Shown here piece after piece: positions 1-8,488 of a stretch of 64,000 nucleotides of DNA; the stretch's first letter is position 1; each line of letters begins with the position of its first letter. Under the pieces are notes generated by a model. The model was not told where the DNA came from, ran no database searches, and saw only the letters and a list, made by a program, of their open reading frames with translations. The DNA comes from an uncultured Latescibacterota bacterium (lineage in GTDB: Bacteria > Latescibacterota > UBA2968 > UBA8231): NCBI GenBank assembly GCA_951813615.1, contig OX638377.1, positions 3,994,599 to 4,058,598 of the forward strand, given 5' to 3'. The position numbers and the translations under genes were made by a program.

Positions 1-245
1 GCATCACGGCGCGCAACACACTGCGCAAGGACAACGACTTTTTCTCCTATGACGTGCGCCTGTCGCGGCCCATATTAGTGGGCAGCGGCCAGCTAGAGGC
101 CATTGTCGAGGTCTTCAACCTGCTCAATACGGACAACTTCCGCGATCCCTCCAGCGTTGGCCTCCTGTTCAATTTCGACGGCACCGTGCAATCGGGCTTG
201 GGCGATCCACGCCAAGTGCAGGTCGGCTTGCGCTACGCCTATTGA
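1..245 (+). CDS. TonB-dependent receptor, C-terminal fragment
   Basis: Only the last 81 codons are in the window; the reading frame is open from base 3 and the start lies upstream. The sequence ends in alternating short strands typical of the final hairpins of an outer-membrane beta barrel: the segment VEVFNLLNTDNF is the common TonB-receptor signature (asparagine-rich turn before the last strands), and the protein ends QVQVGLRYAY with a terminal aromatic residue, as expected for recognition by the BAM complex. It would import a substrate across the outer membrane using TonB/ExbBD energy, but the substrate cannot be told from this part. It could also be an oar-like receptor with a carboxypeptidase-type N-terminal domain, as in the complete receptor at 10782. 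Confidence 0.7.
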   Translation, partial: ITARNTLRKDNDFFSYDVRLSRPILVGSGQLEAIVEVFNLLNTDNFRDPSSVGLLFNFDGTVQSGLGDPRQVQVGLRYAY

Positions 246-379
246 GCGACGCTGCCACAGGAATAGGAACGTTGCTATTTGTGAGTGGTCGGTATATCAT
301 CGACAGATATAGTCCAAGGACATGTTTACAATTTTCATCTCCTAGACCGCTCAACTCCAACACTTTCCGCGAGATTGTT

Positions 380-1360
380 ATGAACCACAACACTCGATCG
401 AATTCGCTCCACCCACCGCGGTGCTGGATCCCGCTAGCGGCTCTCCTGCTGGCGATTGCTCCCACCCAACTACACGCCGGCGCTTGGACGCAGGCCACAG
501 GCGGCATGTACTTCAAAATCGCCGGACTTTCCTTTAGCTCCCAAGACTATCTGGACGCCGTTGGCGAGCGGCGGGAGCGAGTGGCAAAACCCAGCGTGGA
601 AGAATTGAGCGACAGGAATATCTCGGCCTATCTAGAATATGGTTTGTGGGAGCGCTTGACCTTGGTGGCCACCCTGCCCTATAAGCGCTTGGTGTACAAG
701 AATACTGAGGTGAAGGAGTTCAAAAGCGACGTTCTCGATACCACCATAACCCGCATCCTCCCCGACGAAACCAACTCGGGTCTGGCCGATTTGGAACTGC
801 GCCTGCGCTGGCGCTTGCTGCGCAATCCAGCGGTAGTCTCCCTAGCGCTGGGAGGCAAATTCCCCTTGGGCTACGACATAGATCAAGACAGTATTGGCTC
901 CCTAGAAGCGGGCGGGCTTGGCTTGGGGCCGAGTCCAGTGGATGGCGTCGCAGGTGCCGACAGCAAGGTTCCCTTGGGCACGGGCGAAAGGGACATCGAC
1001 ATACGCCTATTGTTGGGCAAATCGCTGTACCCATTACCGGGCTACTTGACGAGCACGGTCGGCTATCGCAAGCGAGGCGGGGCCTTCAGCGACGAATTCT
1101 TCTATGGCTTCGAGGCCGGCGTCACCCACAAACGTCTGCTAGTCAAAGGCGTGGTCGAAGGGATGCGCACCATGGGCGATTGCGGCGCCATGGGACAAGG
1201 CGGTCTCGTCGGTGACCAAGACATCCTCAAGCTGGCACCGGGATTGATCTGGTCTCTCAGTAAGCACCTAGAACTCGGTGTCGATCTGTTCCACATCGCG
1301 GCTGGCTGCAATACCGCCGCGGGCACGACCTACGCCGTGGGGCTGGCTTTCAAGCGCTAG
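380..1360 (+). CDS. Outer-membrane beta-barrel protein, transporter-like, unknown substrate
   Basis: The start at 380 is chosen because it opens a clear signal peptide (basic n-region, hydrophobic core WIPLAALLLAIAP, cleavage after LHAG near residue 34); the frame is open upstream but that extension has no coding character. The mature part (about 290 residues) consists of alternating polar/hydrophobic strands such as ISAYLEYGLWERLTLVATLP, regularly spaced like an outer-membrane barrel, ending TYAVGLAFKR. The layout resembles the loosely defined MetA-pathway/phenol-type transporter-like barrels. Two loops carry many Asp/Gly residues. It stands alone between the TonB-receptor end and msrP, about 135 bases from the first. 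Function unknown; the barrel assignment rests on pattern rather than on a diagnostic motif. Confidence 0.6.
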   Translation: MNHNTRSNSLHPPRCWIPLAALLLAIAPTQLHAGAWTQATGGMYFKIAGLSFSSQDYLDAVGERRERVAKPSVEELSDRNISAYLEYGLWERLTLVATLPYKRLVYKNTEVKEFKSDVLDTTITRILPDETNSGLADLELRLRWRLLRNPAVVSLALGGKFPLGYDIDQDSIGSLEAGGLGLGPSPVDGVAGADSKVPLGTGERDIDIRLLLGKSLYPLPGYLTSTVGYRKRGGAFSDEFFYGFEAGVTHKRLLVKGVVEGMRTMGDCGAMGQGGLVGDQDILKLAPGLIWSLSKHLELGVDLFHIAAGCNTAAGTTYAVGLAFKR

Positions 1361-1424
1361 GAAATCGCGGCGAAAGAACAAATTTGTTATATTTTGCCCG
1401 TACAACCATTGAAAGGAGGCTGTG

Positions 1425-2417
1425 ATGCCACGCAGAAAATGGGAGATCCCCGAGCGTCAGGCCACCGACGAAGATGTCTATCTCAATCGTCGCAAGTTCA
1501 TTCGGCGAGCCGGCTTAGGTTCCATCGGCCTGCTTGCGGGGTGCATCCCAGAAAAGCTCCTCAATCCAGAAAAACTCGTCGATCCAACAAAATATCTCGA
1601 CTCCGCGATCATCGATCCAATCCCGCCTTCAGAGTGGTATCCGGCTCCCACGAACGATGAGTTTTCCACGCTCGACCGGCCGCTCACCGACGAGGCGATA
1701 GCAGCCCTGTACAACAACTTCTATGAATTCTCCACCGGCAAGGAAGTGTGGCGCTTCATAGACAATTTTGAGCCGGCCCCCTGGACCGTGGAAATAGGCG
1801 GCCTAGTGCCGGAGCCCAAGACCTACGACATCGACTACCTAATCGGCATCATGGATCTGGAAGAGCGCCTCTACCGCCACCGCTGCGTCGAGGCTTGGTC
1901 CATGGCCATCCCGTGGACGGGCTTTCCCATGCGGGACCTCATCGACTTTGTCCAACCGCTGTCATCGGCCCGCTACGTGCGCATGATCTCCTTCTTCAAT
2001 CCCGAGGTGGCCCCAGGGCAATGGGATCGCTCCGATTGGCCTTGGCCCTATACTGAGGGCCTGACCATGGACGAAGCGACCAATGAGTTGACTTTGCTGG
2101 TGACAGGCGTCTACGGCCACGAAATGCCCAAGCAACACGGCGCTCCTCTGCGCTTGGTGACGCCCTGGAAATACGGCTATAAGGGCCTCAAGTCGATCAC
2201 CAAAATCGAATTCACCAGCGAACAACCTGCGACGTTTTGGAACACCCTAGCTCCGCACGAATACGGCTTTTTCTCCAACGTCGAACCTCAAGTCCCCCAT
2301 CCCCGCTGGTCGCAAGCCAGCGAGCGCTTCATCTCCACTGATCTGAACGCGACCGAACGACGCGAGACCCTCCCCTACAACGGCTACGCAGAGTACGTCG
2401 CCCATTTGTACGAGTGA
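1425..2417 (+). CDS. msrP: Protein-methionine-sulfoxide reductase catalytic subunit MsrP
   Basis: Molybdopterin-dependent periplasmic enzyme that reduces methionine sulfoxide in oxidised envelope proteins. The ATG at 1425 follows AAAGGAGG with 5-base spacing; a GTG three bases earlier is less likely. The N-terminus carries a twin-arginine signal (NRRKFIRRAG, then a hydrophobic stretch), so export should be by Tat as a folded cofactor-loaded protein. The molybdenum-ligating cysteine is in RHRCVEAWSMAIPWTG (about Cys154), and the C-terminal family signature KYGYKGLKSITKIEF is present. Length (330 aa) is normal for the family. The usual partner, the haem membrane protein MsrQ, is not adjacent: the next gene is a small secreted protein. 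Electrons may come from another donor or from a distant msrQ. Confidence 0.93.
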   Translation: MPRRKWEIPERQATDEDVYLNRRKFIRRAGLGSIGLLAGCIPEKLLNPEKLVDPTKYLDSAIIDPIPPSEWYPAPTNDEFSTLDRPLTDEAIAALYNNFYEFSTGKEVWRFIDNFEPAPWTVEIGGLVPEPKTYDIDYLIGIMDLEERLYRHRCVEAWSMAIPWTGFPMRDLIDFVQPLSSARYVRMISFFNPEVAPGQWDRSDWPWPYTEGLTMDEATNELTLLVTGVYGHEMPKQHGAPLRLVTPWKYGYKGLKSITKIEFTSEQPATFWNTLAPHEYGFFSNVEPQVPHPRWSQASERFISTDLNATERRETLPYNGYAEYVAHLYE

Positions 2418-2436
2418 TCCTGCAAAGGAAACCCTT

Positions 2437-3081
2437 ATGCGCCAGTTCCTGTCGTCTATCCTCTTACTCTGCCTGCTCGTCCCGCCGCTCGCCGCCCAGA
2501 AAGAGGCGCTGTACGGCACCTGGAAGGGCACTGTCGTCGATGAGCAAATCGGCGAGATTACCATTCGCCTGACCTTCGAGGAGGATGGATCTTTTGAGAT
2601 CAACCAAGTCATTCAGGTGAAAGACGACTTCCTAGCCGATGTCCAAGTCCCGGAGCCACCCACTATGGAGACGATTGTTGCCCGTGGCATCGGCACCTAT
2701 GGCGTCTCGGACGACAATCTCTTGGTCGATATAGCCGTATTAGACCTGTCCGTTGACGGTGAAAGCTTCGTCGAATTTTTCACCCAAGTGGCCCGCGACT
2801 TCGCCCGGTATGTAGCAGACTCACACGGAATCTCCGCAGAGAATTATCCGGCCTTTGAACAGGAATTTATCGACGCGTTTTTCGCTGAACTCGATAAGGT
2901 GCAGTTCCTCGCTATACTCGATAAGTGGGGGATTAGCAAGTATGCCATTGAGGGAGACTCCCTGTTCCTCACGACCACGAGGGGGACTAGGGTTACAATC
3001 TGGGAACTCCACCGCATGGATGATTCCAGTGCGGTCGTCGAAACCACCTGGGGCGGCCTGAAAGCAATTTGGCGTCCGTGA
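2437..3081 (+). CDS. Small secreted lipocalin-like protein, unknown function
   Basis: 214 residues with an N-terminal signal peptide (SILLLCLLVPPLAAQ, cleavage near residue 20). The mature protein opens LYGTWKGTVVDEQIGEITIRLTFE, the G-x-W plus antiparallel-strand opening often seen in lipocalin-like or heat-shock-lipoprotein-like beta barrels, and ends with strands around TRVTIWELHRM. A helical, acidic middle (about residues 100-165) interrupts the strands. It follows msrP by 19 bases, with an AAAGGAAA ribosome site in the gap, so the two may be cotranscribed; that would make it a periplasmic companion of the repair enzyme, but nothing in the sequence shows an interaction. No cofactor motif is visible. 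Confidence 0.6.
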   Translation: MRQFLSSILLLCLLVPPLAAQKEALYGTWKGTVVDEQIGEITIRLTFEEDGSFEINQVIQVKDDFLADVQVPEPPTMETIVARGIGTYGVSDDNLLVDIAVLDLSVDGESFVEFFTQVARDFARYVADSHGISAENYPAFEQEFIDAFFAELDKVQFLAILDKWGISKYAIEGDSLFLTTTRGTRVTIWELHRMDDSSAVVETTWGGLKAIWRP

Positions 3082-3117
3082 TTGCTCGCCAGCCATTCAA
3101 ATAAAGAGCTAATCCTC

Positions 3118-3981
3118 GTGCAAAATAGATCCCATAAAAAGCGAGAACAATTCGCCCGCGACGGGTTTTACATATTCGAAAATATTCTCGATTCCCCCAT
3201 ATTGGAGCGCTTAAGGTGCTTCAGCGATGACGTGCTCGCCAGACAGGATCCAGAACATTTTGCCAAACAGCGCACCACCGGCAGCATGGTGATGATTGAT
3301 TGGGCCATGGCCTATCAGCATCCGATAATGGCCGAACTCATCGCCCACCCCAACGCGCTCGCAGCGCTGCAACAGCTCGGATTCAACGATCCGAAATTTG
3401 GCCACGGACGCATCATCAGCAAACCACCCCACAGCCCACCCCTGTTCTGGCATGAAGACGGTCGTTTCTGGGACGATCCGGTGAGCTATACGACGCAGCC
3501 CATTCAGTGCTTTTTGATGTATTACCTGACCGATACCACGCCGCAAAACGGGTGCTTGCGCGTGATCCCGGGGTCGCACCTCAAGCGCCATGCACTACAC
3601 GACAAGATTGCACCGGGCCATACAGATGAACTCAGAACATTTGCCAACCCCAATGATCCGGGGTTTTCGCGGGTGGATGACGAAATCGAGGTCCCCGTAA
3701 AAGCCGGCGACCTCGTCATGGGGTACGGCAGCCTGTTGCACGCTTCCCATGCCAACCAAACAGATCAGCGCCGGACCGTGCTCACGATGTGGTACTATCC
3801 AGATTTCGTTGCCCTACCCGAGCGCACGCAGGCCACAGTCGCTCTAGCAGAAGCCAACACCGGCGACGCGGTCTCATCGTCTGCAGAGGTCCAAGCTCTG
3901 ATGGAACCGCTCAGAATCGCGTACGCTGGCGAGGCCGAACCGATAGCGATACAGTGGATACCGGGTGACAAGTTGAAGTGA
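3118..3981 (+). CDS. Phytanoyl-CoA dioxygenase (PhyH) family protein
   Basis: Fe(II)/2-oxoglutarate-dependent oxygenase of the PhyH family. The iron-binding facial triad is visible: HED in FWHEDGRFWDD (about His112/Asp114) and the distal His in LLHASHANQTDQRR (about His208), with the arginine that binds 2-oxoglutarate just after it. The start is uncertain: GTG 3118 has an AAAGAG about 9 bases upstream and opens directly on the domain (FARDGFYIFEN), while TTG 3082, immediately after the previous stop, would add 12 residues. Substrates in this family range from fatty acyl chains to small natural products and quorum signals, so none is assigned. It is the last gene before the strong terminator at 4039. 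Confidence 0.85.
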   Translation: MQNRSHKKREQFARDGFYIFENILDSPILERLRCFSDDVLARQDPEHFAKQRTTGSMVMIDWAMAYQHPIMAELIAHPNALAALQQLGFNDPKFGHGRIISKPPHSPPLFWHEDGRFWDDPVSYTTQPIQCFLMYYLTDTTPQNGCLRVIPGSHLKRHALHDKIAPGHTDELRTFANPNDPGFSRVDDEIEVPVKAGDLVMGYGSLLHASHANQTDQRRTVLTMWYYPDFVALPERTQATVALAEANTGDAVSSSAEVQALMEPLRIAYAGEAEPIAIQWIPGDKLK

Positions 3982-4038
3982 GGAATAGATAGTTCGGTAC
4001 ACTTCGGTTCCCATGCGGGACTCGGGCTTTGACTTCTT

Positions 4039-4065
4039 CGGCGGGGCTTCCCCCGCCGTTTTTTT
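4039..4065 (+). terminator. Rho-independent terminator
   Basis: Perfect 8-bp GC stem CGGCGGGG / CCCCGCCG with a CTTC loop, followed by seven Ts. It closes the plus-strand run ending with the PhyH gene and separates it from nupC. Confidence 0.92.
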
Positions 4066-4135
4066 ATATACTTTCCCCAGTCATTCTCCAACTATCGTTG
4101 GAAGACACCAACTCCCACACAAGAAGTAGGTATCG

Positions 4136-5371
4136 ATGGAACGGCTGATTAGCCTATTCGGACTCTTGGTAATGATCGCCTTAGTCTTCGCCATGAGCGC
4201 CGACCGCCGCAAAGTAGATCGCCGCTTGGTAGCGGCCGGCGTGGGTCTGCAATTTCTCCTCGCCTTGCTCGTCCTCAAGACTGGGCCGGGACAGGCACTT
4301 TTCGGTTATATCGGCGCTTTTTTTACTGCCTTGCTCAACTACGTCGATGCTGGCTCCAGCTTTGTCTTTGGCGACGCATTCGGCGAGCATTTCTTCGCCT
4401 TCAAGGTCCTGCCGACCATTATCTTCTTTTCCGCCCTAATGGGCGTGCTCTATCATTTGAGACTGGTGCAGTACGTGGTCGCAGCTTTCGCCTGGGTCAT
4501 GCAGCGCACCTTGCGCACCTCGGGCGCAGAAAGCCTAGCGGCGGCGGCCAATATCTTCGTCGGCCAGACCGAGGCTCCGCTGGTGGTGCGCCCGTACGTG
4601 GCCAGCATGACCCGGTCGGAACTGATGGCCTTAATGGTCGGCGGCTTTGCCACTATTGCCGGCGGCGTATTGGCCGCCTTCGTAGGTCTGGGAATTGACG
4701 CCGGTCACCTAGTAGCTGCCTCGGTGATCTCGGCTCCAGCGGCGCTGCTGGTGGCCAAGGTCATGCAGCCCGAGGTGGAGGAGTCCAAGACGCTAGGGCG
4801 GGTGTCGATTGAGGTAGAGCGCACGGCCACCAATGTGGTGGAAGCGGCGGCCAACAGCACCTTAGACGGCTTGCGGCTGGCCCTGAACGTGGCCGCCATG
4901 CTCATCGCGGCACTGGGCTTGATCGCCCTAGTGGACGGAGCGCTGGGCCTGCTCGGTCAAGGTGTGGGTTACATCTTGGGCATGGAGGGTCTGGAGTGGT
5001 CTTTGTCCGCGGCGCTGGGTTATTTATTTGCGCCCTTTGCCTATTTGATGGGCATTGAGGCCAAGGATTGTTTGCTGGCCGGCGAGTTATTGGGTAAGAA
5101 AATGGTAGCTAACGAATTCGTCTCGTACGTCCAATTGAGCCAGTGGCTCCAGCCCGACTCGGGCGTGGAACTGAGCCAGCGCTCGGTGGTCATCCTGACC
5201 TATGCCCTGTGTGGTTTTGCCAACTTCAGCAGCATTGGCATCCAGATCGGCGGCATCGGCGGCATTGCCCCCGAGCGGCGGCGCGACTTGGCGCGGTTGG
5301 GTTTTCGCGCCATGCTGGGCGGCTCCCTAGCCTGCTTTATGACCGCCTGCGTGGCCGGAATGCTGCTGTAG
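4136..5371 (+). CDS. nupC: NupC-type concentrative nucleoside transporter
   Basis: Inner-membrane symporter of the CNT family that takes up nucleosides with Na+ or H+. The 411-residue length is typical of bacterial members. Diagnostic segments are the GQTEAPLVVRPY motif (about residues 141-152, HP1/TM4 nucleoside and cation site), the ISAPAALLVAK stretch (about 199-209) and, near the C-terminus, ALCGFANFSSIGIQIGGIG. N-terminal hydrophobic helices, a gate-domain pattern and a broken-helix scaffold can be followed through the sequence. It has its own upstream region after the terminator at 4039 and no linked nucleosidase or kinase, so nucleoside specificity is open. Coupling ion cannot be read with certainty. 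Confidence 0.92.
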   Translation: MERLISLFGLLVMIALVFAMSADRRKVDRRLVAAGVGLQFLLALLVLKTGPGQALFGYIGAFFTALLNYVDAGSSFVFGDAFGEHFFAFKVLPTIIFFSALMGVLYHLRLVQYVVAAFAWVMQRTLRTSGAESLAAAANIFVGQTEAPLVVRPYVASMTRSELMALMVGGFATIAGGVLAAFVGLGIDAGHLVAASVISAPAALLVAKVMQPEVEESKTLGRVSIEVERTATNVVEAAANSTLDGLRLALNVAAMLIAALGLIALVDGALGLLGQGVGYILGMEGLEWSLSAALGYLFAPFAYLMGIEAKDCLLAGELLGKKMVANEFVSYVQLSQWLQPDSGVELSQRSVVILTYALCGFANFSSIGIQIGGIGGIAPERRRDLARLGFRAMLGGSLACFMTACVAGMLL

Positions 5372-5470
5372 AAGGTCGTCGTTTTGGTTTGACCGAGGTT
5401 TCAGTGCTCCTTATGTTGCGATAGTCCTCTCAACTAATCACAACTCTTACTCTGCCCCTCATACCATCTA

Positions 5471-7366
5471 TTGTTAGTCTGCGCATTATTGATCCTTGCC
5501 GCTGTTGCGGCCCGAGGCGAGGAATGGCCCTATTACGCGGCCGACGCCAAGAGCAGCAAGTACGCACCCCTGTCGCAGATTGACGGCGACAACTTCGCCC
5601 AGTTGCAGGAGGTGTGGCGCTACACGGCCCCCGACAAGAAAATCGCCGAGCGTCATTACATGTCGACCCATCGCAACAAGGGCACCCCCCTAATGGTCGA
5701 TGGCGTGCTCTACTACGGCTCGCCTTTCAACATCCTCTGCGCGGTCAATCCAACCAGCGGCGAAGAATTGTGGGCCTTTGATCCGAAAGTATGGGAAAAC
5801 CACGAGGGTTTCTCCGGCATCTTGCGCGGCATCGCCTACTGGCAAAGCGGCGATAAGAAACGCATCTTCTACGCCACCTCTACTGACCGCCTCTACTCAA
5901 TCGACATCGAGACCGGCCAGCCCGACCCAGAGTTCGGCGAGGGTGGCTTCGCCGATTTAAGTACGGGACTGCGCCGCCCCATCGACCGCCAGAACTACTG
6001 CGTCACTTCGGCACCGATCGTCTGCCGCGATGTGGTGGTGGTGGGTTCCGCCATCGTCGATTGGCACGGCGAGTCTCCCCCCCAATACTCCACCCCCGGC
6101 GACGTGCGCGGCTTCGACGCCCACACCGGCGAACAAGTGTGGGGCTTCCAGACGGTGCCGCAGGAGGGCGAGTACGGCAACGACACTTGGGAAAACGACG
6201 CGTGGCAGACCTTTGGCCAAGCCAATGTGTGGTCCGCGATGAGCGCCGACGACGAACTCGGCTACGTGTACCTGCCCGTCAGCAGCACCACCCACAACCA
6301 CTACGGCGGCGAGCGCCCCGGTGCCAACCTCTTCAGCCAGACGCTGGTCTGCCTCAAGGCGGCAACCGGCGAGCGCGTCTGGCACTACCAACTCATTCAC
6401 CACGGCCTGTGGAACTACGACCCGCCAGCACCGCCGGTCCTAGCCGATATAGAAGTACAAGGCAAAGCGATCAAAGCCCTAGCCCTAGTGAGCAAACAGG
6501 CTTTTTGCTATGTGTTGGACCGCACGACGGGCGAACCGGTCTGGCCCATCCAAGAGCGCGAGGTGCCCCAGTCGAAAACTCCGGGCGAGCAAAGCTGGCC
6601 GACCCAGCCCTTCCCCAGCAAACCCGCGCCCTACGATCGCCAAGGGCTGATGGAAGACGACCTAATCGACTTTACGCCCGAGCTAAGAAAAAGGGCGCTG
6701 GCGATGCTCGAAAAATACGATCACGGCCCGCTGTTCACCCCGCCCAGCGAAAAGGGCACGCTGGTATTGCCTGGGGGTTTGGGCGGCTCGGATTGGGGCG
6801 GAGCGGCGCTGGTGCCCAAAAAGAATGTGCTCTACGTACCTTCGCGCACCGACGCCGCTATCGTGTGGCTGGAAAAGGTGAAGAACCTACGCGCCTTTTC
6901 GGCCTACGCATCCTTCAAGAGGAGTGCCGAATACGTCAATGGCCTACCGCTGACTAAGCCTCCCTACGGCCGGATCACCGCCATCGACTTGGACACCGGC
7001 GAGCACGTTTGGATGAGCCCAGTGGGCCAAGGCCCCGTCAACCACAGGACCCTGCGCGACCTCGACCTGCCCGCTATGGGCTGGTTCCACTACAACTTTA
7101 TACTCGCCACCGAGACCGTGCTGGTGGTGGTCTCGCAGCGACCCGATTGGTGGGGCGACCTCAGCGACTATAACTTCGTCGAGCAAGGCCCCTATCTGCG
7201 CGCCTTCGACCTAGATACGGGCGCGGTGCTAGCCGAGATGGAATTCCCCGGCCGTCCCTACGGCAGTCCCATTAGCTATATGGCCGATGGACGCCAGTAT
7301 ATCGTATTTCCAATCAATGACGACCGCGGGGTGCCGCAGCTAGTGGCGCTGGCGTTGCCGGAGTGA
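5471..7366 (+). CDS. PQQ-dependent quinoprotein dehydrogenase (glucose-dehydrogenase-like)
   Basis: Exported eight-bladed propeller of the PQQ alcohol/glucose dehydrogenase superfamily; oxidises an alcohol or sugar in the periplasm and passes electrons to the respiratory chain. A short signal peptide (LVCALLILAAVAARGEE) precedes WPYYAADAKSSKYAPLSQI, the classic first blade. Repeated tryptophan-docking-type blades are visible (GEELWAFDP, GEQVWGFQT, GERVWHYQL, GEPVWPIQE, GEHVWMSPV), along with the GGLGGSDWGGAAL segment that lies near PQQ in this family. The only in-frame start is TTG 5471 after a stop at 5435, without a good ribosome site, so the exact N-terminus is weak. There is no cytochrome c domain and no PQQ synthesis gene nearby. 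Confidence 0.87.
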   Translation: MLVCALLILAAVAARGEEWPYYAADAKSSKYAPLSQIDGDNFAQLQEVWRYTAPDKKIAERHYMSTHRNKGTPLMVDGVLYYGSPFNILCAVNPTSGEELWAFDPKVWENHEGFSGILRGIAYWQSGDKKRIFYATSTDRLYSIDIETGQPDPEFGEGGFADLSTGLRRPIDRQNYCVTSAPIVCRDVVVVGSAIVDWHGESPPQYSTPGDVRGFDAHTGEQVWGFQTVPQEGEYGNDTWENDAWQTFGQANVWSAMSADDELGYVYLPVSSTTHNHYGGERPGANLFSQTLVCLKAATGERVWHYQLIHHGLWNYDPPAPPVLADIEVQGKAIKALALVSKQAFCYVLDRTTGEPVWPIQEREVPQSKTPGEQSWPTQPFPSKPAPYDRQGLMEDDLIDFTPELRKRALAMLEKYDHGPLFTPPSEKGTLVLPGGLGGSDWGGAALVPKKNVLYVPSRTDAAIVWLEKVKNLRAFSAYASFKRSAEYVNGLPLTKPPYGRITAIDLDTGEHVWMSPVGQGPVNHRTLRDLDLPAMGWFHYNFILATETVLVVVSQRPDWWGDLSDYNFVEQGPYLRAFDLDTGAVLAEMEFPGRPYGSPISYMADGRQYIVFPINDDRGVPQLVALALPE

Positions 7367-7485
7367 AGGTGGGAATACGGGTTTCCCTTGACACAACACA
7401 ATTGGACTAGGCGCGGGGATGACGGCCTTGATTTTGTGCTGCTGCCTCGGCGGCATTCAAATTGAGGAGCCGTCCTGACCGATCC

Positions 7486-7878
7486 TTATTCGGCCCGGCC
7501 GCCAATGACGAGCAAGAAGGCACTGTCTTCTAAGGCTTTGACACTATGCGGCAAATGGGCTGCACAGACAGCAGCCTCTCCGGCCCGCAGCTTCAACGGC
7601 TCAGACTCAGTGGCGGTCGAGAACTCAAGATGCCCAGATAAAGCTGTGACGGTGATCGGACCTGGAGCAGTATGTTCGTGGAGTACAGCTTGGTCCTTTA
7701 AGACGAGTAAGACGACGGTTAAGTCCTTTCCATGCGCTAAGGACAGGGAATTTCGACCCGTATTTTCAACGACATCCTCTGTCATGAGTTGATGGGCCAT
7801 ACTCAATAAAGAAAAGGATGCAACGGTGGAAGCCGTTATTTTAGTGGGCCGGAACGGACGTTCATAGACTTGTTTCAT
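7486..7878 (-). CDS. Small single-domain cupin, predicted NsrR target
   Basis: A 130-residue one-domain cupin. The ATG at 7878 is chosen because GAGGAG lies 8 bases upstream; an in-frame start at 7911 would sit inside the operator. Motif 1 is LHEHTAPGPITVTALSGHLEF (two histidines, the usual glutamate missing) and motif 2 is GEAAVCAAHLPHSVKAL, giving at least three possible metal-binding histidines. Its promoter region contains a perfect 16-bp-arm palindrome matching the NsrR consensus, and nsrR is the gene immediately upstream on the same strand, so it should be induced by nitric oxide. It may bind iron or another metal and handle NO or its products, but that is inference; small cupins can also be sensors or isomerases. 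Confidence 0.8.
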   Translation of the reverse strand: MKQVYERPFRPTKITASTVASFSLLSMAHQLMTEDVVENTGRNSLSLAHGKDLTVVLLVLKDQAVLHEHTAPGPITVTALSGHLEFSTATESEPLKLRAGEAAVCAAHLPHSVKALEDSAFLLVIGGRAE

Positions 7879-7890
7879 GCTCTCGTCTCC

Positions 7891-7931
7891 TCGGCGGATA
7901 AGATGTGTCATAAATACATCTTATCCGCCGA
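7891..7931 (-). promoter_or_regulatory. NsrR-type operator (16-bp perfect inverted repeat)
   Basis: Left arm TCGGCGGATAAGATGT (7891-7906) and right arm ACATCTTATCCGCCGA (7916-7931) are exact reverse complements around a 9-base centre. The inner part, half sites AAGATGTGTCA and AAATACATCTT separated by one base (7900-7922), follows the 11-1-11 layout of the known NsrR site (AAGATGCATTT-N-AAATGCATCTT) with the outer AAGATG/CATCTT bases kept. It overlaps the spacer and -10 of the cupin promoter, as expected for repression. Confidence 0.85.
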
Positions 7932-7939
7932 ACTGTCAA
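7911..7939 (-). promoter_or_regulatory. Promoter of the cupin gene
   Basis: On the minus strand a perfect TTGACA (7934-7939) is followed after 17 bases by TATTTA (7911-7916). The -10 is weak, but both elements sit on or next to the NsrR palindrome, and the implied leader to the ATG at 7878 would be short (about 25 bases). Confidence 0.55.
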
Positions 7940-7964
7940 CCCGAATGGAGTCGAGCGAGCGGAA

Positions 7965-8399
7965 TTAGCGCAACTGAAGAAGGCGGGTTAGGGCCTCTCT
8001 TTCCGCGATGAGATCGGCAAGCGTATAGCGATCTAACACGGCAAGAAAGGCGTCACGCGCTTCAATTAATACGCGAGAGAGCCCGCACGCTGGCGTAATA
8101 GGACAGTGATTCGTAGAGGGTTCAAAGCATTCAACGACGTTGAAGTGAGGCTCCATTTGTCGCACGACTTCTCCAAGCTTCACCCGCTTGGGATGGCGGC
8201 CTAATCGGAGTCCACCACCCCGTCCACGGACCGTTTCGACTAAGCCTTGCTGACCGAGTTTATGCACAATTTTCATCAGATGATTCCTAGAGATGTTGTA
8301 AGCCGAGGCCATTTCTGCAATGGTTGAGATACTATTTTCGCGCACGGCTAAATACATCAACACGCGAAGCGAGTAATCAGTGTAAGCAGTCAACTGCAC
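7965..8399 (-). CDS. nsrR: Rrf2-family nitric-oxide-sensing repressor NsrR
   Basis: 144 residues, close to the 141 of E. coli NsrR. It opens QLTAYTDYSLRVLMYLA (E. coli begins MQLTSFTDYGLRAL), has the winged helix with ISRNHLMKIVHKLGQQGLVE and the wing VRGRGGGLRLG, and three conserved cysteines C91, C99 and C105 in CFEPSTNHCPITPACGL that ligate the NO-sensitive Fe-S cluster; Asp8, the fourth ligand in studied NsrR proteins, is kept. The start is GTG 8399, 5 bases after GGAGG; the frame is open upstream but that part overlaps the neighbouring gene in another frame and is not related. It lies just upstream of the cupin gene and its operator. Could be IscR/RsrR-like, but the cysteine spacing and CPITPAC favour NsrR. 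Confidence 0.92.
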   Translation of the reverse strand: MQLTAYTDYSLRVLMYLAVRENSISTIAEMASAYNISRNHLMKIVHKLGQQGLVETVRGRGGGLRLGRHPKRVKLGEVVRQMEPHFNVVECFEPSTNHCPITPACGLSRVLIEARDAFLAVLDRYTLADLIAEREALTRLLQLR

Positions 8400-8488
8400 G
8401 GCGACCTCCACTCGGTTATGTATCCGTTCCAAACTCTCGCTGACTGGCTCATTCGTGCGGCTGGTGTGATCTACTGCCTTCAGCCTGA

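Noticed and set aside
6061..6957. 298-codon frame inside the PQQ dehydrogenase gene
   Set aside because: Shadow of the real gene: Arg/Pro-rich, no domain, no ribosome site.
7380..7485. Gene or terminator between the PQQ gene and the cupin gene
   Set aside because: Only a weak TGCTGCC/GGCGGCA stem without a T-run; nothing convincing.
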